Origin: Takakia lepidozioides
Taxonomy: Eukaryota > Streptophyta > Takakiopsida > Takakiales > Takakiaceae
Direction: 5' to 3'
Length of the DNA: 64,000 bases
Assembly (NCBI GenBank): GCA_030704615.1
Contig: CM060733.1
Span: forward strand, 15,872,001 to 15,936,000
The stretch's first letter is position 1, and each line of letters begins with the position of its first letter. Below the pieces are notes generated by a model. That model did no database searches. It saw only the letters and a program-made list of their open reading frames with translations, and was not told the DNA's origin. The position numbers and the translations under genes are program-made. Shown here in pieces: positions 36,201-47,924 of the stretch.

Positions 36201-39200
36201 GAATTCGTGTGAACAAGTGGAGCACGGGAAGGAACTGGGATGCATAAGGAAAAGCCACCATGCAGTAGTCTTTGTCCTCAAATTTCTGTACTTGGTAACC
36301 ATGGTGTTGAGTTCAGTGGTTGACTGTGGAAAAGAGCTTCAGTTCTTAAAACTTTGCACTCATTAAAGTTACCTAGAGTTTGCTTGCAACTCAGTGTCAG
36401 TGAAGGTACTCTATCCACACACTAATCATTTCATATCTAGCACAAATGTATCCAAATCTTAATGCAGAAGCTTTGTTTCTATGTCTAGGCATCTAGGTTG
36501 TTGATAAACCTTAGTATTCCAGTTATTCCTCAGTAGAGACACTTAGACCTCTTTGGTCTTTCAAGTTGAAGCATGGAAGGTGATTAGCCTGGACTAGGTT
36601 CAATCAGGGAATGGTCACCTTGAAAGCACCAATTAAAAGGTCAATGGCCCTGCTTTCATATTCCTCCTCTAGGCACAACATTCTGATGCAAAACAGGTTT
36701 GTTGCTTTCAATGACAATATCTCAGGCTCTTCCCGCTCCTCTTCTACCACAAACTCTGGCTCTAGCACTGTTGGGCCTGTAACATACAAGCTGGTAAGAT
36801 TTTTATACATTCATACTCTGGAGTTACTAAGATGACCTAATGACAAATGTTTTGTTTGCAATTAGATTACAATGGCTGAGATTTTAGAGAGCTTGAATGA
36901 CCCCTCTGGAGCCTTGATACTGTCTAGTAAATACACATCCAAGCAGTTGAGAAACACCCAAATCCCAGAGGTGCTGGTTCAGCAGCTGGAACCTCAGCTA
37001 GATTCACACCTGCTGGACTGGCACTTGGCGAGTCCTCTGATTCCTCTGCTGCTACATGTGCTTTGACTGAAGACTTCCTTTTGCTTTTCTTCTTGAGTTC
37101 CTGTAGCATAACAATGACATTTGACAAAAGCCTTGTGTGAGCTTGTGAGAAGAGACAAACTGAGAGGGTAGTTTTAAGAGCATCATTGACTGTCTTCTCC
37201 CGCATCCAAGTATTGCAGTATTATCAGCAACCAAGGAGAATACATGTTTCTGAGAAATTTATACCATCGGCACCAAGTTGTCAAAGAGATCCAGGTCGAA
37301 TTTCCCATTTAGAACAGCAATGTCCACATCAGCAGTGACAGATATCAAACCCACCAGCTTTCCCTCCGCCTGCAGTCCACGGTCTGAAGTCTGAACTTTC
37401 TTTTTTCGACGAGTCTCAGGGAACATCCATTACAATCAATCACATCTGATTAACCAATAAGAAATCAGCTGCAACTTGGGTGTAATTTTGTAACTCAGAT
37501 CAGTTTCTAGAGAATTTTTTCAGACTTCGACTGGATTTAGTCAGCAGCGGAATATATGGTGCATTCAGGGTACTTTGGTAAGAGATTAGCATAGAGAGCC
37601 TACCCACCCCTTGGTTGCGTTATGGTGAACAATTGTAGGGTGATTGAAAAATCAGATGTGTGCCCGAACAAGAGCTGTCACCATAAGGTGTGGTAATAAG
37701 AGCCAATGTCTACAACATCACACATGTCTCTGCATTGAAAGCAAATCATGAACATTCCAAAAACTAAGACGATTGCATGAATGAATGGTAGAGGATTTCT
37801 CTAAGCATCCTCCGATGAAGGCCATGGTTTGGACTGCAACAAAAGGAAAAATCTGTTAAGTAGATCCACTAACCTCCGCAACAAAGACTCTATTTTCGTG
37901 ATCTTGGGCAGCAATCAAACGAGCTACTGAATACGTGTATGTTGGGAAGGCCAATGATGGCACTTGTGTTAGTGGACGGCCCCTTTTCTGCGCCCGTTTT
38001 ATCATGGGACTTAGGTCGTCATAATTTTCTACCAATGCCGTCCTCACTTTCAAAGTTGGATGCACTGCGCTGTTTGCATTCAACCAAAATTCTTCAGAAA
38101 GAGCTTGGCAAAAGGCAGAAGAGAATGAAGGAAAAGTAAGAAGGGAAGTTATAACATTCAGAGGCAGGTGGGATAAGGACCCATAACAAACAAGGAAACA
38201 ACTAGTAAACCAGTTCTAGATTGATGCTCAAAGACACAAGGGAAAACGAAAGGCTCTGACATGCACCGTACGTTCTGCCTAACAATGCTTGAAGGGGTTG
38301 CCTTGTGCTTATCTGGTCTTCATTACTGAAGACCTCTGGCAAGGCTCACCAGCCACTGAAAAGACAGAAGTATCTACCCTACTCTTGGAGTACACTGGGC
38401 AGGAGCAAACAGTCAAGACAAAGGTGTTCCACCTCAAAGTGTTCGGCCTCATGTAGACTCCATGAGATAGAGTTAAGGAAATTTGAGAACCCACTAGACC
38501 CTCAAAGGGCCAAAGAGAGAGACACACCTGCGTTCACAAGCACATAGGGATACCCCCAGTTCCTCAGAGGAAGACATGTGCTTCAATAATTCTGGTAACA
38601 CTTTCGGCTCCAAATCACCTGAGATAATACACAATCAACTAAGTGTCAGCACAGTTCACTTTCCTTCATGAATCAGGCTCCTCTTATCCTAACCTAATTC
38701 TTCTGTAGTTGCCAGCTAAATAGTTTCACCTAAGAAGTTGGTTACTTTGACAAGTAGAAGGCACTCAGCCAGTACCTTTTATGTATGAGGATGAATGGCC
38801 ATGCATAGTACAGGCTCTCCTTGTGAATGATGGAAAGATACTAAAAAGGCAATTATGTGGTCACACATGCTTGGACTATTTTTCTCAATCAACACCAGGA
38901 AAAGACCAAGGCTGAGAAAAAGAATAGCAATCAAATCTAATGAGGGGCAGAATCGCAGTGTATTTACTTGTATGGAGGATCACTTGAGTGCTAGGGGAGA
39001 GAGAGAGAAGTTTGTGCAGCAATGCTATCAAATGAGCTTCTCTCTCTTCTGGCTTCTTATGCAGGGCTGCACACAACTTCAACCAGAGGAGGCTGTCATT
39101 CTGTCCTCCCATCCCCAATATCACATGATAATTAACTGACAGAGCCTCTTGGAAAATAAGAGAAACAACATAAACAAGACAGGTCAGTCATAATGTTTTC

Positions 39201-40910
39201 TGCACCAAATGGTTTTCTACCTTGACACAAGTGAACGTGATGACTCAAGAACATAGCAAGTGTTACTAAGAATCAAATAACCAAGATGGATTACCGAATA
39301 ACCTAAGTCTGAAGCTGCCTGGGTGGCCCATGCAAGAGCTTCGGCTTTCCTTGACGCAACGACTGTCTTAGGCAGAAAGGGCACATCATCAAACACAGCA
39401 AACGCTACCACTTTTTTCTCCAAATCCAGTTCAACCAGGGAGTAGAGTGACAATTCGCTGCATCAATAAGAGGGCCACATCATCCATGTAACTTGGGCTG
39501 GCCACTACAATAGTGCATACAATGTGGTAGCCAAGAACCCAGAAGTGATCAAGGCTCTTCCCTATTTTCAAGCAATGACCAGGTGAAGACGTATGGTTGT
39601 AGCATTTTTGGAGCATTTTCATTGAAATCCTCTAAGCACCTCAGTATAATACCAATGAGCCATCTCCATAGATCTGCTCATGATTAATTCAACTGATTCT
39701 CCATCTCGGAAAATTTTGTCATGAGAACAAAGGAAACAATTTATGTAAGCCATAGCAAAAACACCCAATACATAATGTTGATCACATTGGAAGTTTCAAG
39801 ATTGACAGCTACCATAATATATGACTTGTTTACGAAGCCCTGGTGAGTGGGTAGGAGCAGATGTCTCCGGCAAGATATTACTCTGGTTATTGAATGAGCC
39901 TCCAGTGTGGCCTGTTGTACTACCCCCATGATCTGGAAAAGACCAACAGGCTGATATCCTGCAGCTCCTTCAACTAATGAAGAAATATCATGGACATGGA
40001 TGGTGGTATTCCACTGCATCAACGAGAAAGAATAATTTCTGCTCCTAGTCCCTAGTTCAGTTGTAGGCTGTGTGCAATTCAAGGACCAAGAGGCTGGAAG
40101 CAGGTTCTTTTCTGAGCTCCTCTCGGGCATCTACATAGAGGACTTTCCTGCAAGAGAGGGGATTTAAGCTACATGCAGGATGAGCTACATGTCCTAGTAG
40201 ATACCTGTCGCAAATAATAGCGTTGCAGAATCTACACAAAACAACAAAATAGTGTGCAGATCCGTGGTTGTTTCGTCACTCTCTACTACAGTGACAATCG
40301 TCATCGGACCTATGCTGACAACCTTGAATTGACGTAAAGAAGACACAATCGATCACCCTCAAACACCCCTGCATATGATTGACCTCAGCAAGGAAGCCAA
40401 AGTCTAAGATAAGCGATCTCAACTCTTGATTTACCCCTCACAAATTCTAGAGGAAAGAACCTCTGTACACGAGGCATCGAGTGTTCATGTCATAATGCCT
40501 CCCACCCGAGCAAGTGAAGGTACTAATGGCGTCTCAAAATTACGTGCTTCCAGCATGAGACAGTCTCGGGGGACCAGCTCCATTTCATGTCGACTAGAAC
40601 AATCGATAACACTCTACATTTATTGGATCCCCATAACAATTAATCAGCTTGAGAAGTGTTTCATGTACATTGCCTCAAGGGCGTGCTAGGACTAGGTTAA
40701 TGGAAACGAATAAACTCCTTCGAATCATTAGCTTCATGTCCCTGTTTTCCCCAACTTAAGCTGATGTCAAGGGGATTACAAGAGCACGTCGACTTCAAAT
40801 ACACCGAACACCAAGCTGAGGTTTTGGAGCTCCTTGGGCCCCCAAGCCTTGACCACTTCGGCTGCATCATTATCCTCTGCCAACCTTATCGAGACAGCCT
40901 CAGGTGCCAT
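27287..40910 (-). CDS. CFAP61: CFAP61, cilia- and flagella-associated protein 61
   Basis: Component of the calmodulin- and spoke-associated complex at the base of radial spoke 3 in motile axonemes; in a plant it would act in sperm flagella. Sixteen exons placed: 40910-40780, 39457-39303, 39135-38968 (or from 39100), 38618-38528, 38069-37874, 37369-37265, 37100-36935, 36776-36619, 36285-36109, 35524-35410, 35013-33430, 32221-31604, 29198-28978, 28702-28599, 28409-27867 and 27584-27287. Family landmarks: VRTALVENYDDLSPM, FCIRMLCLEEEYESRAIDLL, GIQIVGFAM, LNPIYRGHSRFFLREI, NSRIVVVGASRAGASFL (nucleotide-binding loop), WLVLATGLQ, VVVYGSTLEAF, IIYDGRVIVDGYFQTSDSAI, GGLLPGN and the C-terminal LPTYNVPA. 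A further exon may lie between 31604 and 29198, because phases do not match there. Exons 11 and 12 carry long low-complexity insertions. The exon at 28409-27867 contains a one-base frameshift near 28310. Total is about 1,600 residues, longer than animal CFAP61. Confidence 0.9.
29370..30300 (+). mobile_element. LINE fragment in a CFAP61 intron
   Basis: Plus-strand frames match the LINE at 53075-53645: WYARVSNFFECNGLSS here corresponds to WYAGVDNLLKRNGLST there, and the frame ending CLAAYLYEVLTVKQD is its C-terminal end. Several 3'-end signatures (CTGTGGACATAATAAA-like) occur at 29240, 29630 and 29690, which shows nested or serial insertions. Antisense to CFAP61. Confidence 0.6.
30720..31235 (+). 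mobile_element. LINE 3' ends with (ATTTC)n tails
   Basis: Three successive 3' ends of the same LINE family are visible. Each has CTTCC-GTGGAC-TTA-type sequence, then TAAAGTACCATTTC, then short ATTTC repeats (about 30790-30825, 30960-30992 and 31195-31232). The last keeps part of the ORF end with a cysteine-rich segment and EEHFFF-like residues (31090-31160). In CFAP61 intron sequence, antisense. Confidence 0.65.
32450..32620 (+). mobile_element. LINE 3' end
   Basis: Same family as 30720-31235: the SEEHFFFFFHCHLH-like ORF remnant is followed by CGCGGACATTATAAAGGACC and a short ATTTC-type tail (32590-32612). In a CFAP61 intron, antisense. Confidence 0.55.
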
Positions 40911-42334
40911 TCCTATAGAGAACAAGAAACGAAAGAGAAGACAGCGGACATTTAGTACAGAATCACGGCATTTTGACTGCTTCTGAGCGATGCGAACTAG
41001 ATTGAATCCTGCACTAGTTGACGTTGGAGGTGCATTAGATTGTGTATTGATGACTGCATTACCGAGAGAATCAGAGCTTGCAGAAGGTCGGAGTAGGTTA
41101 GGTGGAGACTGTCGCTTTAGCCCAAGGCTAGGGATGTTGGAAATCGATAGACGAAAACGTAGACGAACGAACAAACTCCGCCACGAGAAACCAGTTATCA
41201 ACTCCAATCTTCAACCGTCAAAACAATGGCATCGTGTGCATCCTTCCCCCAAGAAACTTATTTCTCTCCAACGAAAGAATCAGTAGGAAAGGAGCTGAAT
41301 CAGCGCCCGAGCATTAGCGACGGCCGGCTGGAGATACTCATCGTAGGACATTGTTTGCCTTGTGGCCACATACCCCTTGCCCAGAACAAGAGGTAAGAGA
41401 CACTATCTTTGTGAGGAGCACACTCCAGTAGCAGCAGACCTGTGGCCTCCTTATGCCATAGGTCTAATCCCTCTTTCTCCTTCTTGCTCGCCAACAGGTA
41501 TGTAGGAGGGACTACCCGATTGTGAATGAACTGTTCCGATTTCCTCAAGAATGATTATGAGCGCCAAATGCAAATGGAGTTACTGATGTCGGCCTATTCT
41601 GTCAAGTGTTTCGGATTACAAGAACTGAGGAGCATTGTCGTTGGTGATCGCACCGGGCGTATGGAGCGACAAGTCCTTGGTAAGTTCTTTCGGGGCCAAC
41701 TTACTAAGTAGGTACTATCTACATGGAGGTATGCTCTGGTCTTTGTAGCAGCATACGAAAGCCTACAAAGTATCCAACCGCCCGACTTTCTTGACAGACA
41801 TTCGACGACAGATGTGGTGAGTTTTGAAGTTGAGTCCTAGAAAGAGGTTGGTTGCTGTGTTCCGGCCTTGCACCATGGCTGACAGTAACTCTTCTACGTT
41901 GGGATCAAGGCCAAAAGAGGCTGGAATGTTGAAGAGTCGTTAATATCTCATGTAATTAAAGAAGTTACAGTGAGGCCTCTCATGGATCAAATAGAGTCTT
42001 AAATACACATGCTTGACGCTTACAGAAAAAGGGGCACCCAACCAGGGCTTTTTTTTTCATTTTGGCTTAGAAGCGCAGATTGCTACAAAATTTGAAGGCT
42101 GGCTGGCAAAGGTGGCGATGACATAGATGCTTAGCTAAAAATCAACTGGCTACAGGCTATTTCATTTGCATGCAATATGGCGATTTGAGTATTTTGTGTA
42201 TGCATTGGATAGGCGATACAAATAAAAATTGAGGCATAAAGTAGTGGTTACAAGAGGCCACATATAGTTACAATGTGGCTACAATGCCATAGTCGAAGTG
42301 CATTTGCTGGCACTAGAGCCTAATCTTAAGTAGC
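40911..42334. other. CFAP61 upstream region; no second gene recognised
   Basis: Expected 5' untranslated region and promoter of CFAP61 to about 41.2 kb. A minus-strand frame runs in phase with the CFAP61 start from 41207. Frames at 41300-41548 (minus) and 41526-41711 (plus) have no motif that I recognise. Confidence 0.4.
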
Positions 42335-42794
42335 AAAGTGGCACCATTGCCTAATGTCAAGAAGCAATGTAGGCATAACAGTCTATTTAAAATCTGAAAT
42401 CTGAAATTTATTGATCGAGTCTTAAACTGGGCAGCAAGCATCATGGCCTCAATATCAAATAACAAAATGACACCATAGTCCAATTTGAAGGAGCAAACTC
42501 GTACCAATGTAGGCATGCCAGCCCACTCACAATCTGAAATCTAAAATAATTAATCAAAGAAGTCCAAAGATGGCCAGCAAAAACCATAGCCTCAATTCCA
42601 AGTAGCAAGATGGCACCATTGAGGATGGTGAAGGAACAAATTGATACCAAGTGAGGCAGGACAGCCCACTCACAATCTGAAATCTGAAACTAATTAATCA
42701 AAGAAGCCCTACAATGGGCCAGTAAACATCACGAACTCAATTTCAAATTACAAGGTAGCACCATAGCCCAATGTGAAAGAGCAATATGGTACCA
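42335..42794. repeat. tandem repeat, unit about 144 bp, about 3.2 copies
   Basis: Successive units start near 42335, 42465, 42609 and 42753 with (A)A-G/A-TGGCACCAT-like sequence, then AATGTAGGC-like, CCCACTCACAATCTGAAATC, TTAATCAAAGAAG and CCTCAATTTCAAAT-like blocks. Units differ by roughly 15-25% by eye. There is no open reading frame. Confidence 0.75.
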
Positions 42795-43329
42795 AAAAAA
42801 AAACTACAGTATAAAGATCTTAGACGAAATTTTGAAAGCAAGCTGCGAGGAGAGATGGTAATGGTGAAGCTCCGTAAGGCTGCGCGCAGTGGCGACGGCA
42901 TGCCCTTGCTGCGGCCAAAACCCTGGCGATCCAACGATCTAGGTCGTGCTGCATGGCGAGATCTCTACCGTTGATCGCGCGATGGGGCGACAGCTGCTAG
43001 ATGTGGGGCTGTGGGGATCATGTATTTATGGCGCAACTTGCATGTTCCCTTGGAGCTTTCTGGCACCAGCCCGTGCGCGTGCCCTTATTTTTTGGCGCAT
43101 TTTTTGTTGGCTCCTCCCTCAAGATCAGTGCTGAAAAGAGTGTCGATACTCTTGTGCTTGAAATCTGATCTCTTGGATGAATCTGGACCCACACTCTATC
43201 CCTGCTCCGAGCTAACGAGCTAACTGACAAAATTCAATATGCATCTCAGGGCCGAGTCTGATGAGAGGGCAAAACAGGCTGATATAGGTCTAAGAAGAAG
43301 GTGCTCTCACCACATTGTCCTTGAATAGA

Positions 43330-45560
43330 GATGCATGACAACTCTGCCTCTAGCAAGCATTGCTGAATCTCGAACACTTCAAGCACACCACCTGTCACGC
43401 GACGTCGTTCAGGCATATTATTGAACACTCCCTCCGCATCCTCAATGCTCCCACATTTGGCATATGTGTCCACGAGGGTATGGTTCAGTACGTACAATTC
43501 CAGCTTTGGCGATGCAACCATGCACCTCTTTGCCCTTTTCCAGCACACGCACTGCAAACACATACAAACGTGATGTGGTCGGGCTTCACCTCTTCCCCCA
43601 TCATTTGCTCATAGGTCTCCAAAGCCTCCATCCCGCACCCCTACAACCTATGTCAAACTTGACTTCAAACCAACTCTGAAATGAAGGCCATTGCATCAGA
43701 GTCAAACAGTTCTGTTCAAATTTCAACTTTTCTTTTCTCACTTCAATGTGAGTTCTATCCACAAGACCTCAACTTCAGTAAATACCTTCTCCATGACATA
43801 TCCCCTCCACTACACTTCTCCATAGCGTTCACCATCCAGTTGTTTTATGTTTCCGTATCACTCAAATTCTTGAACTTTACAACCTTCACTGGCTCACCCA
43901 ATGTCGAAAGCCATATTAAGACATTTCTATGTTTGATCCTTCATCTGCCAAGACAATCTACCTCAGCATGGATTTCCTCAATTCGTTGAGAGCTTGCAGC
44001 TTGCAAGGTGAACGATGGCAGAAAACGCAGAGCTCCTACAGTTCAAGAAGATCAAGATCCGGGCATTGTGGGCAGTTCCGAAAAAGTTGGCGCAGTGATT
44101 TCTATTGGCATATTTCGGACGGGCAGTCCGGGCAGATTCCAAAGAAATTGACGATGACGTGTCTACGATGATGTGGCACTATGGCACCCTATTCCTGCTC
44201 TACACTAAACTAGCTTCCGACCTTCGGTCGTCGCTAGAATTATAACTTTTGTTCCACTAGTTTTAATTTCTGTTTTGCTCTTTGGTACACATACTTGGAC
44301 TTTTTTCCCTTGCCCATTAGTTGCTACCTTCTTCATTTTAAGTTAACTTTTCCATCAAAGGCACTTTGCACATCAATTGCTCATATGTCTCCAATGCCTC
44401 CATTCCGCGCCCTTGCTGTGCATATTCTGCAATCATCGCCCTCCACGACACCACATCTCCTTCAGCCATACTGTCGAAAACTCCCGTTGCATCCTCGATG
44501 CACTCACATTTGACGTACATGTCTAGCAGGGCAGTGTTCGGAGTGACATTGGGTACAATTCCAGATGTGACGATGTCACCATGGACCACTTTGCACCTTT
44601 CCAGAGCTGCCAGGCTGGCATACGCATTGCAAATGCAAACAAACGTTATGCGGTCGGGCTTCACCCCTTCCCCCATCATTTGCTCATAGGTCTCCGAAGC
44701 CTCCATCCCACCCCTTGCTGTGCATATCCTGCAATCATCGCCCTCCACGACACCACATTTCTTTCAGCCATACTGTCGAAAACTCCCTTTGCATCCTTGA
44801 TGCACTCACATTTGACATACATGTCCAGCAGGGCTATGTTCAGGATGACATCTGGTACAAATCAGCTTTGACGATGTTACCATGGACCTCATTGCACCTT
44901 TCTAGGGCTGCCAGGCTTGCACACGCATTGCAAATGCAAACAAACGTCAACAAGCTTCTCATCATCTATGTTATCTGTTTTTGGATACTTTCCTGCTGCC
45001 ACATCGGCAGTAACTTGTCAAAGTCACTCCTAACCACCACAGATACACCCAACGAGCTAACTTACAGAATTCAATATGCATCTCAGAGCCGAGTCTGATG
45101 AGAGGAAAACAGGCAGATTCAGCCATATTGTTGAACATTCCCTCCACATTTGGCATACATATCCACAAGGGTATTGTTCATAATTACATTTGGTACATTT
45201 CCAGCTTTGACGATGCAACCATGGACCTCTTTGCCCTTTTCCAGGGCTGCCAGGCTTGCACACGCACACAAATGTTATGTGGTCAGGCTTCATCCCTTCC
45301 CCCCTCATTTGCTCATAGGTCTCCAAAGCCTCCATCCCGCGCCCCGGCTGTACACAGCCTGCAAGCATCGCATTTCACGACATCACATCTCATTCAGCCA
45401 TAATGTTGAACACTCCCTCCGCATCCTCAATGCTCCCACATTTGGCATACATGGTCCACGAGTATTGTTCATAATCACATCTGGTACAATTCCAGCTTCG
45501 GTGATGCAACCATGCACATCTTTGCCCTTTTCCAGGGCTGTCACCAGTAAATGGGCTCAG
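43330..45560 (-). pseudogene. decayed PLS-type pentatricopeptide repeat gene
   Basis: Minus-strand sequence encodes several diverged copies of the same PPR block in different frames: LLDMYVKCECIEDATGVFD, VVSWRAMIAEYAQQGRGMEA, ETYEQMMGEGVKPDRITFVC and NAYASLAALERCKVVHGDIV. These are L and S type motifs of plant organellar RNA-editing or processing factors. Blocks lie at about 45560-45390, 45370-45100, 45000-44720, 44748-44350 and 43640-43330. Stops and frameshifts interrupt each copy (for example near 44865), and neighbouring copies are nearly repeated units, so the gene expanded and then decayed. No start or E/DYW end is visible. Confidence 0.85.
43650..44330. other. non-coding stretch inside the PPR pseudogene
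   Basis: No PPR homology and no other feature seen. It may be an insertion or the former 3' flank of one copy. Confidence 0.35.
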
Positions 45561-45769
45561 AAAAGTATTCATTCCACAGCTTCTCCTCATCTCTGTCACC
45601 TGTTTTTGGCTGTTTTCCTGTTGTGAGGGAAAAACTGGGTAAAATGTGTTGAAGAAGATGTCTTGATTAGCAATGCCTGATTTTATCAATTGTGCTGTTG
45701 CTTCTGCAGCTTCCAGTTGACCATCTACCCATGCAGGTTTCTTGTAGCTATCGATCCACATGGAATCAC

Positions 45770-46960
45770 ACCTTCAGGTGGTGTTTGAGCGCTTGAGAGC
45801 GCACGGATTGATTAAATTACATCCGGGGAAGTGCAAGTTTCCACAAGTAGATTGAGTATCTGGGCCACATGAAATATCCTGGAGGATTGGGGGTGCAGCA
45901 GACTAAGGTAGAGGCCATCGCATAGATTCCACGCCCCACGGATGTGAGCCGAGTTTGAGCTTTCATGGGGTTGGCAAACTACTATAGACGGTTTGTCAAG
46001 GGATTTAGTGCTATTGCAAAGGCTCTAACCAAGCTGACCAAGGTAGACCAGGAGTGGCAGTGGGTAGATGAGCAAGAGCGAGCTTTTCAGGAGCTCAAGG
46101 CGAGGTTGACCTCGGCGCCCATCTTGAGACGACCTATCAGGGGGCGTCTCTTTCAGCTGCATACAGATTGGAGCATGTTGGGGCTTGGAGCGGTGCTCAC
46201 ACAGGTGGATGATGAGGAAAGAGAGTTCGTAGTGGCTTATGCTAGCCGCTCAAACAACGCTGCAAAGTCTAAGTATAGCTCATATGAGGGGAAATGCTTA
46301 GCTGCAGTGTGGGCCGTGGCACACTTCAGGTGCTATTTATACGACAATCTCTTCACCCTTGTCACGGATCACCAGCCACTCAAGTGGTTGATGGAGTCAG
46401 ACAAACTTACGGGGAAGCTTGCACGGTGGGCACTTATACTCCAAGAGTATGACTTTCAGGTTATGCATCGCCCGAGTTTGGTCAATAGGGATGTGGATGG
46501 ATTGAATCGCAATACATGCACGCCAGCAGGATGACACTGGAGCTCGGTGGCATGGTGGGACGGACAAGGAGATGGTGCCGGGATGGCATACATCTGTCTT
46601 TTTGTGTATCTTGGCATCCGGAGGTCAGGTTGGACCTACAACAGGGATGATTGTAGACGGAGTGTCTGAGGACCCTGAGGCTAGTGATGAGCCAGGTGGT
46701 GCTAGAGATATACATGAGGATTCGGTTGTGTTAGACTACCTCCACACTGGAGACACGGCAGCTAGTGTGACTGCCAAGGAGAGGGATCGGATCCTACAAT
46801 GAGCCAAGAGGTTCAAGTGGGAGAGGATACACCTTCTTTGAGTGTAGGAGGATGGTCAGGTGAGGATCGTGCCTCACCCAACACAGCGTGCACGGTTAGT
46901 GCGGCATGTCCATGAGGAGTTGGGGCATTTTGGAGTGCGACGCACTCATAGTCTACTGTA
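45770..46960 (+). mobile_element. Ty3/gypsy pol fragment
   Basis: Part of the pol gene of an LTR retrotransposon. From 45777 the frame gives the reverse-transcriptase end (VFERLRAHGLIKLHPGKCKF, YLGH), interrupted by stops. The open part 45965-46534 gives FMGLANYYRRFVKGFS, then an RNase H domain (LHTDWSMLGLGAVLTQ, YSSYEGKCLAAVWAVAHFR, TDHQPLKWLM, LARWALILQEYDF). Near 46880-46960 the integrase zinc-binding region appears (RLVRHVHEELGHFGVRRTHS). The integrase core, gag and both LTRs are absent. The fragment stops where the CACTA element begins. Confidence 0.9.
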
Positions 46961-46979
46961 GTGGCAGTATTGACACTAT

Positions 46980-47660
46980 AGGAAAAGGGGGGCCTTTGCG
47001 ACGCCCGCGCCACGCCGCAGCGTCGGGAAAACGCCCTTTCCGGGCACACGGGAGGCGCAAAATTTGCGACGCCCGGCCGTCGCCCTGCAGTCGCAAGGGT
47101 GTCGCCAAAATGACGTCGCAAAAATGCGACGTATGGGGGTCGCAAGCCCCCACCCCAACTCCCGCGACTGCCGGACATCGGTTTTTTCAGGCCGTCCGCG
47201 CCGATGGCAGGAGCCTCTTCGAGCGACGTCGCGCCGTCGCAGCCCTCCAGCCAACGGCATTGGTGGGGGCGTCGGCGCGGCGTCGCATCCCATTTTTTTT
47301 TCTAACCTGCCCGGGAGTCAGCCGGGTGGTACGCCAAGCGACTATTGGGCATGGCACAAAACAGCAGGAGTCGGTCTCCGCCACGCCCGGGCGTGGGTTG
47401 TTGTGACCAGCCGGCGTCGCTTTTGTTTTAAATTTAATCAAAAAAAAAAAACGTGGCGCAGGCAGGGTGGCGGTCTCCACGACGCCAGGGCGTCGCGGCT
47501 TGCGACCCCCGGACTAAAAAACATGTCGCAGGGGGTGTCGGGTGTTGCTGCCCGCAAATGGGGTTTGCGACGCCCGACCGTCGCTGCGTGCGACCCCCCC
47601 CCCCCAAAAAAAAACACGTCGCCATTGGCGACGTGCTGCAGTCGCGAGGGCAGCCTGGGG
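46980..47660. repeat. GC-rich subterminal repeats of the CACTA element
   Basis: Dense short repeats of GCGACG and its complement CGTCGC, often in GCGACGCCC or GGGCGTCGC context, in both orientations over about 680 bp. Subterminal repeats of this kind are transposase-binding sites in En/Spm elements. The region is far richer in G and C than its surroundings. The other end lacks an equivalent block. Confidence 0.7.
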
Positions 47661-47924
47661 GGAGGGGTTAGGGGTTCATTTTGGGGGTGAATTGGGGGTG
47701 GTTTTCTGTTTTTTTCCTGGTTTTGTATTTGGGGATGAGAGAACTTACAGTTCCATTTCTCTGAATTAGCAGGTACACAATTGAGTAAGCATGAATCGAG
47801 GATGAGGACGGCGCGACACATGAATAAGATGGAAGATGGAAAGATGGAAATATATTTACAAGAAATGAGCTGAAAAGCTCACAAGGGTTCAGTAGACTGA
47901 CTCTGGGACCTACATGGACTAGGA

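Noticed and set aside
39741-40239. Additional CFAP61 exons in the first intron
   Set aside because: Exon 1 (ending 40780) and exon 2 (starting 39457) join in phase and align with the family without extra sequence; the frames between have no homology.
46906-47690. Arginine-rich frames on both strands in the GC-rich block
   Set aside because: They come from the GCGACG/CGTCGC subterminal repeats of the CACTA element and have no consistent frame.
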